Notes: generated by a model not told the origin, from the letters alone. Positions 17,903-27,528 are shown, numbered from the stretch's first letter. The stretch: 64,000 nucleotides of DNA from Parvularcula marina (GCF_003399445.1 NZ_QUQO01000001.1:989001-1053000); one strand, 5' to 3'. Program-made: numbers and translations.

Positions 17903-18901
17903 GTGAAAGCCCTGATGTCCGTCACCGCCGGAGGCCCGGAAACCCTTGAAATTCGGGAGCTTGAAGATGCCGCGCCCGGCCCCGGTCATGTCGCGCTGAA
18001 GATCGAAGCAGCAGGGGTGAATTTCCCCGACACGCTGATCATCCGCGACCTCTATCAATTCAAACCGCCCCGTCCGTTTATTCCCGGTAATGAAGCCGCC
18101 GGCACGATCGAAGCCGTCGGCGACGGGGTTGAGGGCCTGAAAGTCGGTGACCGTGTCGCGGGCCTGATCGGCATTTCCGGCGCCTTTGCGACCCGAGCCG
18201 TTGTCCCCGCCCCGGCCCTCTACAAGATCGGCGATCTGCCTGCCGCGAAAGCTGCCGGCATGGTCATGACCTATGGGACGAGCTTTCACGCGCTGCAGGA
18301 TCGCGGCACGCTCAAATCCGGTGAGACGCTGCTCGTTCTTGGGGCGGCCGGCGGAGTTGGCTCTGCCGCAATCGAGCTTGGCAAGGCGATGGGCGCGAAA
18401 GTCGTCGCGGCGGTATCATCGGAAGAAAAAGCCGCCTTCGCCCGTGAGCTCGGCGCCGATGAGACGGTGATCTATCCGACCGGCGCGCTCGACAAGGGCG
18501 CAAAGAAAGAGCTGTCGGCGGCCTTCAAGTCCGCCTGCGGCGGTAAGGGCGCGGACGTCATCTATGATGCGGTCGGCGGCGATTATGCCGAACCCGCCTT
18601 CCGCTCGATTGCCTGGGGTGGACGATTCCTCGTCGTCGGCTTCCCCGCGGGGATCCCCTCATTACCGCTCAACCTGCCGCTCCTCAAAGGCGCGGATATC
18701 GTCGGCGTCTTCTTTGGCGGGATGATGCAGGCCGAGCCTGCGCGTCACCGCAAGAACATGGAGGCGCTGGTCACTATGGCGGCAGAAGGCCAGATCTCCC
18801 CGCGCATCACCGAGACCTTCCGGCTGGAGAATGCCTCCGAAGCGCTGGTCAAACTCGAAACCCGGCAGGCCACCGGCAAGCTCGTCATCGAGATGGAATA
18901 A
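17903..18901 (+). CDS. NADPH:quinone oxidoreductase-type MDR protein
   Basis: 332 residues, the zinc-free quinone-reductase branch of the medium-chain dehydrogenases. GroES-like N-terminus (VALKIEAAGVNFPDTLI), the Rossmann motif LGAAGGVGSAAIELGKAMGAKV (about 150) and the quinone-oxidoreductase signature YDAVGGDYAEPAFRS. No zinc-ligand cysteines are seen. Start: GTG at 17903, with GGGAGGA 6-7 bases before it. The substrate is unknown. It is monocistronic, followed by tRNA-Ser. Confidence 0.9.
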   Translation: MKALMSVTAGGPETLEIRELEDAAPGPGHVALKIEAAGVNFPDTLIIRDLYQFKPPRPFIPGNEAAGTIEAVGDGVEGLKVGDRVAGLIGISGAFATRAVVPAPALYKIGDLPAAKAAGMVMTYGTSFHALQDRGTLKSGETLLVLGAAGGVGSAAIELGKAMGAKVVAAVSSEEKAAFARELGADETVIYPTGALDKGAKKELSAAFKSACGGKGADVIYDAVGGDYAEPAFRSIAWGGRFLVVGFPAGIPSLPLNLPLLKGADIVGVFFGGMMQAEPARHRKNMEALVTMAAEGQISPRITETFRLENASEALVKLETRQATGKLVIEME

Positions 18902-18992
18902 GCGCGGCTCGGACAGCGCCAGAAACGCACAAATTTCGCTTCTGGATTTTCGCCCCTTGCATGGCTGCAAAAATGCTGGCTTACACGGCGAC

Positions 18993-19084
18993 GGAGACGT
19001 GGCCGAGTGGTCGAAGGCGCTCCCCTGCTAAGGGAGTAGGCGGTTTGTCCCGTCTCGTGGGTTCGAATCCCATCGTCTCCGCCA
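18993..19084 (+). tRNA. tRNA-Ser (GCT)
   Basis: A 92-base class II tRNA. The acceptor arms GGAGACG (18993-18999) and CGTCTCC (19074-19080) pair, with discriminator G and an encoded CCA at 19082-19084. Anticodon stem CTCCC/GGGAG (19020-19024 and 19032-19036) holds the loop CTGCTAA with anticodon GCT (19027-19029), reading AGC and AGU. A long variable arm and the T-loop GTTCGAATCC confirm serine identity. Confidence 0.97.
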
Positions 19085-19232
19085 GAATTTCTTTGCGCGC
19101 TACCGGCCTCGCCTGCTTGAGCGCTGCCCCCCTCACCAACCCAAGCCCCTCACTTTCAACTGCCTTTTGCTCTTGACCAAAAGAACGGTTAAACTTCGCC
19201 GCTGGGGTATAGTGGGAACGAGGGGTTCCTCC

Positions 19233-20252
19233 ATGACGAAGATCCTAGGGTGGTTCACAGGGATCAACATTCTGCTGGGCGCTGTCATTCTTGGCGGCTG
19301 CATGATCTATACACATCTGAGCCTGCCGGCCTTTGCCAGCGCGCCTTATCTCGACGATCCCTATCGAGAGGAAGACCTGCAGATCCGCATCATTCGTGAC
19401 ACCCAGCGTCAGCTTTACAGGCGCGAGGCTGTCGTCGCGAAGCCGTGGTACTTTAATTACGTCTGGGAAGAAGATGGCGAGGTTCACGAGATCTCGCTGA
19501 CGGTCTCGCAGCGCTACGTCACCGATTTTGCGTCGATCCCGGTCTATGCGGGATGGTTCGTCAGCCCCTTCGGCAAGCATTCCGAAGCTTCGGTCGTTCA
19601 CGATTATCTCTACTCGATAGGCGGGCTGACGCGGCGGGAAGTCGATGCGCTTCTTTATGCCGAGATGCGAAAGTCAGGCGTTGATCCGTTCCGTGCGGCG
19701 CTCGTTTATTCTTCCGTGAGGTTCCGCGGCAATCCTGCCTTCGGGCGTGATAATGAGTGGACGGACAATTTCTACGATGTCGTCGCCCAGGACCGCCTGC
19801 CAGAAGGCTGCATGCCGAGCCGGGAAGAAGCGACCAAGGTCTCACAGACCGTGCTCGGAACCGAAGAATGGAACCGAAATGTCGCCGAGGGTGAATTCCT
19901 GTTCCGATCCGAGCAGCGCGCCTATGAGCAGGAGAACTACCTCTATGATCTGTGGTACGGAAAGTATTCGGCGCCAGCTTGCAAGGAATGGCTGGCCGAC
20001 GGCATCAAGCGTCTGATCGAGGAGAAATACCTCGTTGCGACAACCAATGCAGACAAGGCGATCCGCGGCGACATTACGGTCTATGAGGTTGCCGCCTATA
20101 ATTATCTCCAGCGCTTCAAACCCTCCGATGAGCTGCTTGCGGCGGATATGATGCTGGAAAGACTGTGCACAACCGATGAGAGCATAGAAACATGGTGCTC
20201 TACCCAAGATGGTAGCGGTATCAGCCTTGAAAGCGATCGGGACCCAGAGTAG
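19233..20252 (+). CDS. DUF1353 domain protein with N-terminal membrane anchor
   Basis: 339 residues. The N-terminus (ILGWFTGINILLGAVILGGC) is a single hydrophobic segment ending in a lipobox-like LGGC, so it is either a membrane anchor or a lipoprotein signal. Residues about 100-175 match DUF1353 (TDFASIPVYAGWFVSPFGKHSEASVVHDYLY ... RREVDALLYAEMRKSGVDPFRAALVYSSVRFRG), a family common in phages and also in genomes, with conserved Asp/His residues suggesting a hydrolase or metal site. The remaining 170 residues are helical and unrecognised. Start chosen at ATG 19233, with GAGGGG seven bases upstream. It lies upstream of kdsD with a short gap. Confidence 0.75.
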   Translation: MTKILGWFTGINILLGAVILGGCMIYTHLSLPAFASAPYLDDPYREEDLQIRIIRDTQRQLYRREAVVAKPWYFNYVWEEDGEVHEISLTVSQRYVTDFASIPVYAGWFVSPFGKHSEASVVHDYLYSIGGLTRREVDALLYAEMRKSGVDPFRAALVYSSVRFRGNPAFGRDNEWTDNFYDVVAQDRLPEGCMPSREEATKVSQTVLGTEEWNRNVAEGEFLFRSEQRAYEQENYLYDLWYGKYSAPACKEWLADGIKRLIEEKYLVATTNADKAIRGDITVYEVAAYNYLQRFKPSDELLAADMMLERLCTTDESIETWCSTQDGSGISLESDRDPE

Positions 20253-20282
20253 CGCAGCGGCCCTGATCTCAAGAGGTGGCTG

Positions 20283-21269
20283 ATGGCCGGCAAATCCGAA
20301 GACGGCAAAACTGATATCGAAGTCGCCCGCCAGGTGATTGAAACCGAGGCGGCAGCGCTCGTCGCCCTGCGCGAAACAATCAGCGAAAGCATGACGCAGG
20401 CGGTCGATATCCTGATGGGGACGAAAGGTTTCCTCATCGTCGCCGGGGTCGGCAAGTCGGGCCATATCGGCCGCAAGATTGCTGCCACCCTCGCCTCCAC
20501 CGGGACGCCATCCTTTTTCGTCCACCCAACCGAAGCCAGCCATGGCGATCTGGGGATGATCACAAAAGGCTCCTCCGTCCTCGCCATCTCCAATTCTGGC
20601 GAGACCCGCGAGCTGCGCGATCTCCTGATCTATGCCAAGCGAGAAGACGTTCCGGTCATCGCGATTACCGCAAAGTCGCGCAGCTTCCTTGCAAGCCAGG
20701 CGACGGTTACGCTCCTCCTGCCCAAAACCGGTGAAGCCTGCCCCAACCAGCTCGCCCCGACGAGCTCAACAACCATGACGCTGGCGCTGGGCGATGCCCT
20801 TGCTGTTGCAGCGATGGCGAGGCGGAACTTTACGCGGGAGGATTTCGGGGCGCGTCATCCGGGCGGCTCGCTCGGCATGCAGCTTCAGTTGATCGGCGAG
20901 TATCTCGCCCTGCGCAAAGAGAGCCCCAATCCGGTGATCACCGAAGAAGCAATCTTTGCCGATGTGCTGAAGGCCGTTTCCGAGGGACGCTATGGCGCGG
21001 TCTCAGTGATTGATGAGTCCGGTGCCCTCAAAGGTGTTGTCACCGATGGCGATATTCGTCGCGCGGTCATGGGGCATGAGAATGTGCAGTCCGTCACGGC
21101 CCGGCAGATGATGAACCCAACCCCGGTTACCGTTGCCCCGGATGAGCGGATCGGCATTGCTATCCAGACCCTCGAGAACCGGCAGATATCCCAGATTATC
21201 GTCGAGGAAGACGGCAAGCCCGTCGGCCTCGTTCACATCAAGGATCTGATGAGCGAAGGCTATCTTTAG
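20283..21269 (+). CDS. kdsD: Arabinose-5-phosphate isomerase KdsD/KpsF
   Basis: 328 residues. It interconverts ribulose-5-P and arabinose-5-P, the first step of Kdo synthesis for LPS or capsule. SIS domain with GVGKSGHIGRKIAATLASTGTPSFFVHPTEASHGDLGM (about residues 56-95) and SNSGET, then DFGARHPGGSLG (the His used in isomerisation) and a tandem CBS pair (about 210-328: AVSVIDESGALKGVVTDGDIRRAV, IIVEEDGKPVGLVHIKDL). Length matches E. coli KdsD. AGAGG precedes the ATG. Other Kdo genes are not in the window. Confidence 0.95.
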   Translation: MAGKSEDGKTDIEVARQVIETEAAALVALRETISESMTQAVDILMGTKGFLIVAGVGKSGHIGRKIAATLASTGTPSFFVHPTEASHGDLGMITKGSSVLAISNSGETRELRDLLIYAKREDVPVIAITAKSRSFLASQATVTLLLPKTGEACPNQLAPTSSTTMTLALGDALAVAAMARRNFTREDFGARHPGGSLGMQLQLIGEYLALRKESPNPVITEEAIFADVLKAVSEGRYGAVSVIDESGALKGVVTDGDIRRAVMGHENVQSVTARQMMNPTPVTVAPDERIGIAIQTLENRQISQIIVEEDGKPVGLVHIKDLMSEGYL

Positions 21270-21408
21270 GCATCTGAGGAAAGTCAGGATTGCAGGCAGC
21301 AAGCCCCGATTCTCGTGTGTACAATTCTGCCCCTGACGCTAAAGTCCGCCCCATTGCGAAGGGCCTGCATGGACGACAAGGCCCACGTCAGTTCAAAGGG
21401 GTTCATCC

Positions 21409-23796
21409 ATGAAATCGTCACCGGCCGGCATCAGCAGTTCGCTCATTTTCGCCGCCGAGACGGCGTCAGCTCCAGCAAATGACGGCGTCGCAACTGCCAG
21501 TTTTGATACCGAATACGGCTCGGCCCCCCTCAGCAAAATGCGCTCAATGACGATGAAAGACGGCAAGGTCCTGATGGAAGCCGTCTTTGCCGATGTGACT
21601 GCAGAAGAACTCGCTGACATGCTTGATGCTTCGGGCATCGACTGGCGCGATGACAAGGGCGAGCCGGGACTGTCGATCATCAGCTTTACGACGTCCGCAG
21701 GCACGCTGCGCACTTTCCTCTCCGGCTTCATCGATCCCGCCGCCGTGCTGGAGCTGCCTGCCCTTGTTTCAGGCCACGGATCATTCCTATCAGCAACCCC
21801 GATCGGCTATCAGTCTTCCGCCGGGCTCACGACCTCGCAAGGCGATGTCTCACAGAAATCTGACGAGGCCCGCGCCCAGTTCGGCGTCGACGGTACAGGC
21901 GTGAAAATCGGTGTGCTGTCTGACAGTTATGGGGCTGAAGAAAACGAAGATGGCGTCGCAACGGACACGACCGTGGCGCAGGACATCGCCTCTGGCGATC
22001 TGCCTTCCAATGGTGTTCAGGTCTTGCAGGACGGCGCGCCCTTCTCGACCGATGGCGACGAAGGCCGCGCCATGCTGCAGATCATTCACGATGTGGCGCC
22101 GGGCGCAGACCTTGCCTTCCACACGGCAGGCGGCGGCCGCGCCAATTTTGCCAATGGTATCCTTGCTTTGCGCAATGTGGCGGGTGCGGACGTCATCGTA
22201 GATGACATCATTTATTTCGCCGAACCGATCTTCCAGGACGGCATTATCGCGCAAGCTGTTGATCAGGTTGTCGCTGATGGCGCTGTCTATCTCTCCTCTG
22301 CGGGCAACAATGGCGATGACGGCTTCTTTGACACTTATCGGAATTCAGGGGTTGATGGCGATCAGATCGCCGCACTGGTTACCGGGACAGGCTTTACGGA
22401 CCTTGGCAATCTGCATGACTGGAACTCAGATCCAGATGTCACCTCGCTCTATGTCGAGCTGACCCTCGATGACGGAGAAGACTTCACCATCTCCTTCCAG
22501 TTCGATGAGGCCTACGCCTCCGCCGGGGGTGCAGGCTCGACTGCAGACTACGACATATTCGTTACTTATATTGATGGATCGGGCACAGAAGTTCTGGCCC
22601 CGGAAGGCATTGGCTTTGCCAACAATATCAACAGTGATCCTGTCGAAATCGTCGATGCGGTGAATGATTCTGGTTCCACCAGAACCTATCGGATTTATAT
22701 CACCCAGTTTGACGCACCGGATAATGCGCCCACGAACCTTCTTGCCGGTGTCTTCTTCAGCTCGGCTGGCGGCTCACTCCGGGAGCTATTTGACCCAGAG
22801 ATCATCTCGACGCTTGGCGGCGGCATGGCCGATGCCCCGCAATTCGACGGGCCGACCGTCTTTGGGCATTCGAACGCCGCAGGCGCACTCGCCGTCGGCG
22901 CTGCTGCATGGTTCAACACCCCTGAGCGGACGGATTTCGGCTTCAACCCGCTCTCCGAGGCGCGTCTCAACGGTTTCTCCTCGCATGCAGGTTTCGACAT
23001 CTATTTTGATGAGAACGGAAACCGGCTGGCATCCGCCGATGAGCGTGACGGCGTCGATTTCGTCGCGCCAGACGGCGGGAACACCACATTCTTTGGTTCT
23101 GACTCTTCTGCTGACCCCGACAGCCTGCCGAATTTCTTTGGCACCTCCGCGGCAGCCCCTCATGCGGCTGCCCTCGTTGCGTTGATGCTGGAGCTGAACC
23201 CGAACCTCACGCCCTCTGAGATCGAGACGATCCTTGAGGACACGGCGCTCTCGATGTCGCTCGACAGCTCAGGCCGGGCGATCGGCCCTGACGCCTATGG
23301 CGCAGGATTTGTTGATGCCGTTGCCGCCCTCTCCTCCGTCCCGGCCATCGGCGGCGAGTTCGATGGTGACGAGGATGACAACACCATCACCGGCGACGAG
23401 AATGACAATGAGATCAATGGCTTTGGCGGCAATGATATACTTAGCGGCCTTGGCGGCAATGACACGATCGATGGCGGCGACGGCGCCGACACGATCTTTG
23501 GCGGTGACGGCTCTGACCTGATTTACGGCGGTGATGGCGGCAATCTGATCTATGGCGACTCCGAACCGGCAGTCCCCGCATCCGCCGTCAGCTCGCCTGA
23601 CATTGAGCCCGTTTCGGATGGCGGCGCAGACGCCAATGGTGTCGATCCGGTCGTCCTCGACCGCGTCGCAACCTACCTTCACGAGACGCCTGCGCGCGAT
23701 GTCGAGGATGCGGCGGTGCAGCATTATGATGCCCTGAGCAGCATCTTTGACGGTTATGTCGCGAATATTCAGATGGTCTACGATCTGGGCATTTAA
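21409..23796 (+). CDS. RTX-repeat subtilase-like protease with Glu in the histidine position
   Basis: 795 residues with no Sec signal peptide. Residues 160-625 are a subtilase-like fold: Asp172 (IGVLSDSYG), the helix DEGRAMLQIIHDVAPGA (217-233), oxyanion Asn300 (SSAGNNG) and nucleophile Ser580 (FGTSAAAPHAAAL). In subtilases the helix carries the catalytic His (HGTHVAG); here the equivalent place has Glu218, as in sedolisins. A beta-rich domain is inserted at about 305-460. Residues 650-697 are glycine-rich nonapeptides (GGNDILSGLGGNDTIDGGDGADTI), the Ca-binding RTX repeats of type I-secreted proteins, followed by about 90 more residues. I infer export by a type I system; no transporter is nearby. 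Confidence 0.85.
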   Translation: MKSSPAGISSSLIFAAETASAPANDGVATASFDTEYGSAPLSKMRSMTMKDGKVLMEAVFADVTAEELADMLDASGIDWRDDKGEPGLSIISFTTSAGTLRTFLSGFIDPAAVLELPALVSGHGSFLSATPIGYQSSAGLTTSQGDVSQKSDEARAQFGVDGTGVKIGVLSDSYGAEENEDGVATDTTVAQDIASGDLPSNGVQVLQDGAPFSTDGDEGRAMLQIIHDVAPGADLAFHTAGGGRANFANGILALRNVAGADVIVDDIIYFAEPIFQDGIIAQAVDQVVADGAVYLSSAGNNGDDGFFDTYRNSGVDGDQIAALVTGTGFTDLGNLHDWNSDPDVTSLYVELTLDDGEDFTISFQFDEAYASAGGAGSTADYDIFVTYIDGSGTEVLAPEGIGFANNINSDPVEIVDAVNDSGSTRTYRIYITQFDAPDNAPTNLLAGVFFSSAGGSLRELFDPEIISTLGGGMADAPQFDGPTVFGHSNAAGALAVGAAAWFNTPERTDFGFNPLSEARLNGFSSHAGFDIYFDENGNRLASADERDGVDFVAPDGGNTTFFGSDSSADPDSLPNFFGTSAAAPHAAALVALMLELNPNLTPSEIETILEDTALSMSLDSSGRAIGPDAYGAGFVDAVAALSSVPAIGGEFDGDEDDNTITGDENDNEINGFGGNDILSGLGGNDTIDGGDGADTIFGGDGSDLIYGGDGGNLIYGDSEPAVPASAVSSPDIEPVSDGGADANGVDPVVLDRVATYLHETPARDVEDAAVQHYDALSSIFDGYVANIQMVYDLGI

Positions 23797-24034
23797 CCCT
23801 GTATTCATCCGGCTTTGGCACAATCGGCTCACATTTCGAGAGGGGCCGTTTTTGCCAGATCCTAAGCCAATCTAGTCTGTGGCGAAATTGATACACAGAC
23901 AGGAAAAGCCTAGGGACTCCCGGAAGAATCTTGCCGATACACAGTCAATCCCGGTACGAAATTAAGTAGCGATTTCCCTTCGCGTCCACGGGCATTCGGA
24001 CGCGTCAGGAAGCCGGGAGGAAAAGGAAAAACTC
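23797..24034 (+). promoter_or_regulatory. Leader of the TonB receptor gene with a 12-base direct repeat
   Basis: This 238-base gap has no gene. GATACACAGACA (23890-23901) recurs as GATACACAGTCA (23936-23947), 11 of 12 bases the same, 46 bases apart. A strong GGGAGGAAAAGG site precedes the receptor ATG. I see no Fur box or terminator. Confidence 0.3.
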
Positions 24035-26656
24035 ATGCGCAAAACTCTAATGATGGGGACTTCGGTCCTGATGGCGTTCGCAGGCTTCAGCGCTGCGTCT
24101 GCCCAAGACGACGATGTCATCATCGTCACCGCGACGAAGCGGGAACAAACCCTGCAAGAAGTACCGGTCGCCGTGTCGGTCGTTGATGATCAGGTCGTCG
24201 CCGACGCCCAGATCAATGACGTGCTTGACCTGCAAACCGTCGTCCCCTCGCTGCGTGTTTCGCAGCTCGAGCGGGCCAACAACACGACCTTCATCATCCG
24301 CGGCCTCGGCAATGGCGGTAACAACCCGGGCATCGAACCGTCCGTAGCCGTCTATATCGACGGTGTCTTCCGGTCGCGTTCCGCTTCCGCCCTCGCTGAC
24401 TTCCTCGACCTTGAGCGCGTCGAAGTCCTGCGCGGCCCGCAGTCGACCCTGTTCGGCAAGAACGCGACAGCCGGTGTCGTCAACATCGTCACCAAAGAGC
24501 CGAGCTTCACGACCAGCGGCGTTCTCGAAGGCACGATCGGCAACTACAACCAGTTCATCGGCCGCGGTTATGTGACCGGCCCGATCTCTGACTCGATCGC
24601 TTACAGCCTGTCCGGCAGCTACAATGTCCGTGACGGTTACACGAGCAACTCGATCACCGGCCAGGACATCAATGACCGCAATCGCCAGTCGATCCGCGGC
24701 CAGCTGCTGTTCCAACCGACCGATGCGCTTGAGCTCAAGCTGATCGGTGACTGGGACCAGATCGACGAGATCTGCTGTACTGTCTTCAACGCCGGCGAAG
24801 GCTCACTTGATTTTATGGGTGGCCCGACTTCCGGTCAGGTCATTGCCCTGCTTGGCGGCCAGAAACAGGCACCGGGCGACTGGGACTATGATGTCTTCTT
24901 CGACACAGCCTCGACCAACGAGATCATCAACAACGGTGTCTCACTGCAGGCTGACTATGATCTGGGTAATGATGTTACCTTCACCTCGATCACGTCTTTC
25001 CGTACCAAGGAAGAAGACATCGAGTTCGAAGGCGACTTCACCTCGCTTGAGATCCTCGGCGCGAACACTCGCGACTTCGACACCGAAACCTTCACGCAGG
25101 AAATCCGCCTCTTCGGTGAGACGGATCGCTTCTCCTGGCTGCTCGGCGGGTTCTACTTCGACGAGTCTGCAGAGAACCGCATCAACATCACCTATGGCGA
25201 TGACACGCGGGCCTATGTCGACATCCTCTCCAGCGGCGCACTGCCGACGATCGAGGGCGGCATCGGTGTGCCGGTTGGCACATTCTTCTCCAGCGGCGCA
25301 GGCATCAGCACCTTCGCCACGCAGGACAACCAGCAGCTGTCGATCTTTGCACAGACGGACATCAACATCACTGATCGTCTCGTCCTGACGCTGGGCGCCA
25401 GCTACTATAAGGACGAGAAAGACGTTGCGATCTCTTCGATCAACACGAACCCGTTCTCGAGCCTCGATCTGGCTGAGTTCGGCTTCGGCGCGTTCTTCAA
25501 CGCCGCGACTGGCCTTGCTCCGACGCCGACCAATATCGGCACCGTGGCGATGGGCAACCCGGCACTGATCCAGGCCCTGCAGGCCGCTTCTGTGACGTCT
25601 GTTGCTGACGCACTTGCTGCTGGCGGTGTCCTTGCACCGAACGGCGTGCCGGTTGATCCGATGACCATGCTGCCGCTCGGCAACCCGTTCCTCGCGCTTG
25701 AGGCCCTTCAGGTTCTTCAGCCGTCGACGAACTTCCCGAACTCTGTGGAAGATGGCACCAGCTCTGACGAAGACGTTCCGTTCACGGTCCGTGTGGCCTA
25801 TGACGTCAACGACCGCGTCAATGTCTATGCGTCTTACGCAACGGGCTTCAAGGCATCGTCCTGGAACCTCACGCAAGACAGCCGTCCGTTCCCGTCAGAT
25901 ATCGCTGCGCTCTCCGGCGCCGGCCTTCTGCCGTCGAACACGTCAGTCACGCTCGGCAACTACTCCGGTACCCGCCTTGCTGGTCCGGAAGAAACCGAAT
26001 CCATCGAAGTTGGCTTGAAAGCTGTCTTCGACATGGCCTCGATCAACATCGCGATCTTCGATCAGTCGATCGAGGGCTTCCAGGCCCAGACCTTCCAGGG
26101 CGCTGGTTTCGTTCTGACCAATGCGGGTGAGCAATCAGTCCGTGGTGCAGAAATCGAAGCCAACATCTCGCCGATGGAAAATCTGGACATCACTTGGGCA
26201 GGGACCTTCCTCGATCCTGAGTATGACAGCTTCCCGGGTGCCCAGGTGCCGACCGGCAGTGCAATTGACCTCGCCGACGGTTCCGCTGATGGCTCGGGCG
26301 ATCTGACGGGCGCCACGCCGGCCGGGATCCCGGATTTCGCCTCCTCGCTGAGCGCGAAATACACCCAGCCGATGGAATGGGGTGAAGTCTTCCTTCGCGC
26401 CGATTGGCAGTATGAGAGCGAGACTCAGGTCATCGACAACGTGCCGGAAGATGTCGCTTCACGCGAAGTCAACCAGTTCAACGCCTCGCTTGGCGTCAAC
26501 TGGGACGGCGGTGTCGAGCTTCTCGTCTGGAGCCGGAACCTGTTCAATGACGAGTACTACACCTCGGCCTTCCCGACGACGCTGCAAGCCAACAGCTACT
26601 CGGCGTACCCGAACCCGCCGCGCACCTATGGCGTGACGCTGCGCAAACGCTTCTAA
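24035..26656 (+). CDS. TonB-dependent outer-membrane receptor
   Basis: 873 residues. Signal peptide 1-23 (SAASA/QDD), TonB box-like DVIIVTATKR, a plug domain (QEVPVAVSVVDDQVV ... IRGLGNGGNNPGIEPSVAVYIDGVF ... LFGKNATAGVVNIVTKEP) and a 22-strand barrel ending YGVTLRKRF with the C-terminal Phe needed for outer-membrane insertion. It imports a large ligand (siderophore, cobalamin, carbohydrate or oligomer) using TonB energy; the ligand is not told by context. An Ala/Leu/Pro-rich stretch at about 485-575 is probably a long surface loop. A strong terminator follows. Confidence 0.95.
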   Translation: MRKTLMMGTSVLMAFAGFSAASAQDDDVIIVTATKREQTLQEVPVAVSVVDDQVVADAQINDVLDLQTVVPSLRVSQLERANNTTFIIRGLGNGGNNPGIEPSVAVYIDGVFRSRSASALADFLDLERVEVLRGPQSTLFGKNATAGVVNIVTKEPSFTTSGVLEGTIGNYNQFIGRGYVTGPISDSIAYSLSGSYNVRDGYTSNSITGQDINDRNRQSIRGQLLFQPTDALELKLIGDWDQIDEICCTVFNAGEGSLDFMGGPTSGQVIALLGGQKQAPGDWDYDVFFDTASTNEIINNGVSLQADYDLGNDVTFTSITSFRTKEEDIEFEGDFTSLEILGANTRDFDTETFTQEIRLFGETDRFSWLLGGFYFDESAENRINITYGDDTRAYVDILSSGALPTIEGGIGVPVGTFFSSGAGISTFATQDNQQLSIFAQTDINITDRLVLTLGASYYKDEKDVAISSINTNPFSSLDLAEFGFGAFFNAATGLAPTPTNIGTVAMGNPALIQALQAASVTSVADALAAGGVLAPNGVPVDPMTMLPLGNPFLALEALQVLQPSTNFPNSVEDGTSSDEDVPFTVRVAYDVNDRVNVYASYATGFKASSWNLTQDSRPFPSDIAALSGAGLLPSNTSVTLGNYSGTRLAGPEETESIEVGLKAVFDMASINIAIFDQSIEGFQAQTFQGAGFVLTNAGEQSVRGAEIEANISPMENLDITWAGTFLDPEYDSFPGAQVPTGSAIDLADGSADGSGDLTGATPAGIPDFASSLSAKYTQPMEWGEVFLRADWQYESETQVIDNVPEDVASREVNQFNASLGVNWDGGVELLVWSRNLFNDEYYTSAFPTTLQANSYSAYPNPPRTYGVTLRKRF

Positions 26657-26679
26657 TCGGGCGTACACATATCAATAAG

Positions 26680-26711
26680 AAAGCCGCGGAAGGTGACTTC
26701 CGCGGCTTTTT
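26680..26711 (+). terminator. Rho-independent terminator of the TonB receptor gene
   Basis: AAAGCCGCGGAA (26680-26691) pairs perfectly with TTCCGCGGCTTT (26698-26709), followed by TTT. It lies 23 bases past the stop. Confidence 0.93.
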
Positions 26712-26757
26712 TCTTGGGCAATTGCCACTCAAGGAAATCGAGGCAGGAACATTTGGT

Positions 26758-27528
26758 TTATCCGTCTTCGGACGGCTCATCGCCTTTCGGCAGATGACGC
26801 TCGAACTGGCGGATCACGCCGTGCAGGACACGCAGCTCTGATGCCGTCATCCCGGCATTGGAGAACATGGTCTGAAGATTCTGCTCTAACACGGTGCGTT
26901 TCTCCTCCGGCCAGAAATATCCTGACCTGTTTAGCGCCGCATAAAGGTGATCGAGCATGGATCGCAGCTCACCCCGGCTTGCCGGGCCTTCCGTATAGGG
27001 AGAAGAAAATAGCGCTTCCGTGCCGCCCGCCTTCGCCCACTCATAAGAGAGGAGCAGCACGGCCTGCGCGAGATTGAGCGAAGGGAATTCGGGATTAACC
27101 GGGATGGTCACCAGCGCATTGGCAAGCGCTGCCTCCTGGGTCTCAAGCCCCGCCTTCTCCGCCCCGAACAGCATCGCCGTGCGTTGTCCTGCAGCCGTCG
27201 CTTCACGCAGTTTTACGGCGGCCTCCTGGGGGGTCAGCACCGGCAGGAAAAGACCCCGCTGACGCGCTGTTGTCGCCACCACGAATTCGCAATCGGCCAC
27301 TGCGTCTGCCACCGTATTAAAGACCCGCACACGGTCGATCACTTCGGCCGCACCCGACGCCATGGCCCCGGCCTTCGGATTAGGCCAGCCATCGCGTGGG
27401 CTGACGAGCCGCATCCCGCTCAAGCCGAAATTGAGCATGGCACGTGCAGCGGCACCGATATTCTCGCCCATCTGGGGGCGGGCAAGAACGACCAGCGGAT
27501 GAAGGGGAGAAGAAGCGTTATCTGACAT
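26758..27528 (-). CDS. trmJ: tRNA (cytidine/uridine-2'-O)-methyltransferase TrmJ
   Basis: 256 residues, SPOUT-class methyltransferase that methylates the 2'-OH of residue 32 in the anticodon loop with SAM. Motif 1 VVLARPQMGENIGAAARAMLNFG (13-35), motif 2 AMLFGAEKAGLE (about 118-129) and motif 3 IPVNPEFPSLNLAQAVLLLSYEW (about 141-163, the SAM knot), then the TrmJ-type C-terminal helical extension. Motif 2 is usually FGRE in TrmJ; here the Arg is Ala. It is monocistronic, convergent with the receptor gene. Confidence 0.9.
   Translation of the reverse strand: MSDNASSPLHPLVVLARPQMGENIGAAARAMLNFGLSGMRLVSPRDGWPNPKAGAMASGAAEVIDRVRVFNTVADAVADCEFVVATTARQRGLFLPVLTPQEAAVKLREATAAGQRTAMLFGAEKAGLETQEAALANALVTIPVNPEFPSLNLAQAVLLLSYEWAKAGGTEALFSSPYTEGPASRGELRSMLDHLYAALNRSGYFWPEEKRTVLEQNLQTMFSNAGMTASELRVLHGVIRQFERHLPKGDEPSEDG

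Noticed and set aside
19233-20252. Prophage remnant suggested by DUF1353 next to a tRNA-Ser gene
   Set aside because: No integrase, no repeat of the tRNA 3' end further on, and no other phage gene nearby.
23390-23570. Short tandem GGCGGCAATGA-like DNA repeats
   Set aside because: They are the codons of the RTX nonapeptides, not a separate repeat or CRISPR.
17811-23877. The 12-mer GCCAATCTAGTC at 17811-17822 and again at 23866-23877, both in gaps
   Set aside because: Repeated 12-mers are expected by chance in a 64-kb window; no extended similarity or symmetry around them.
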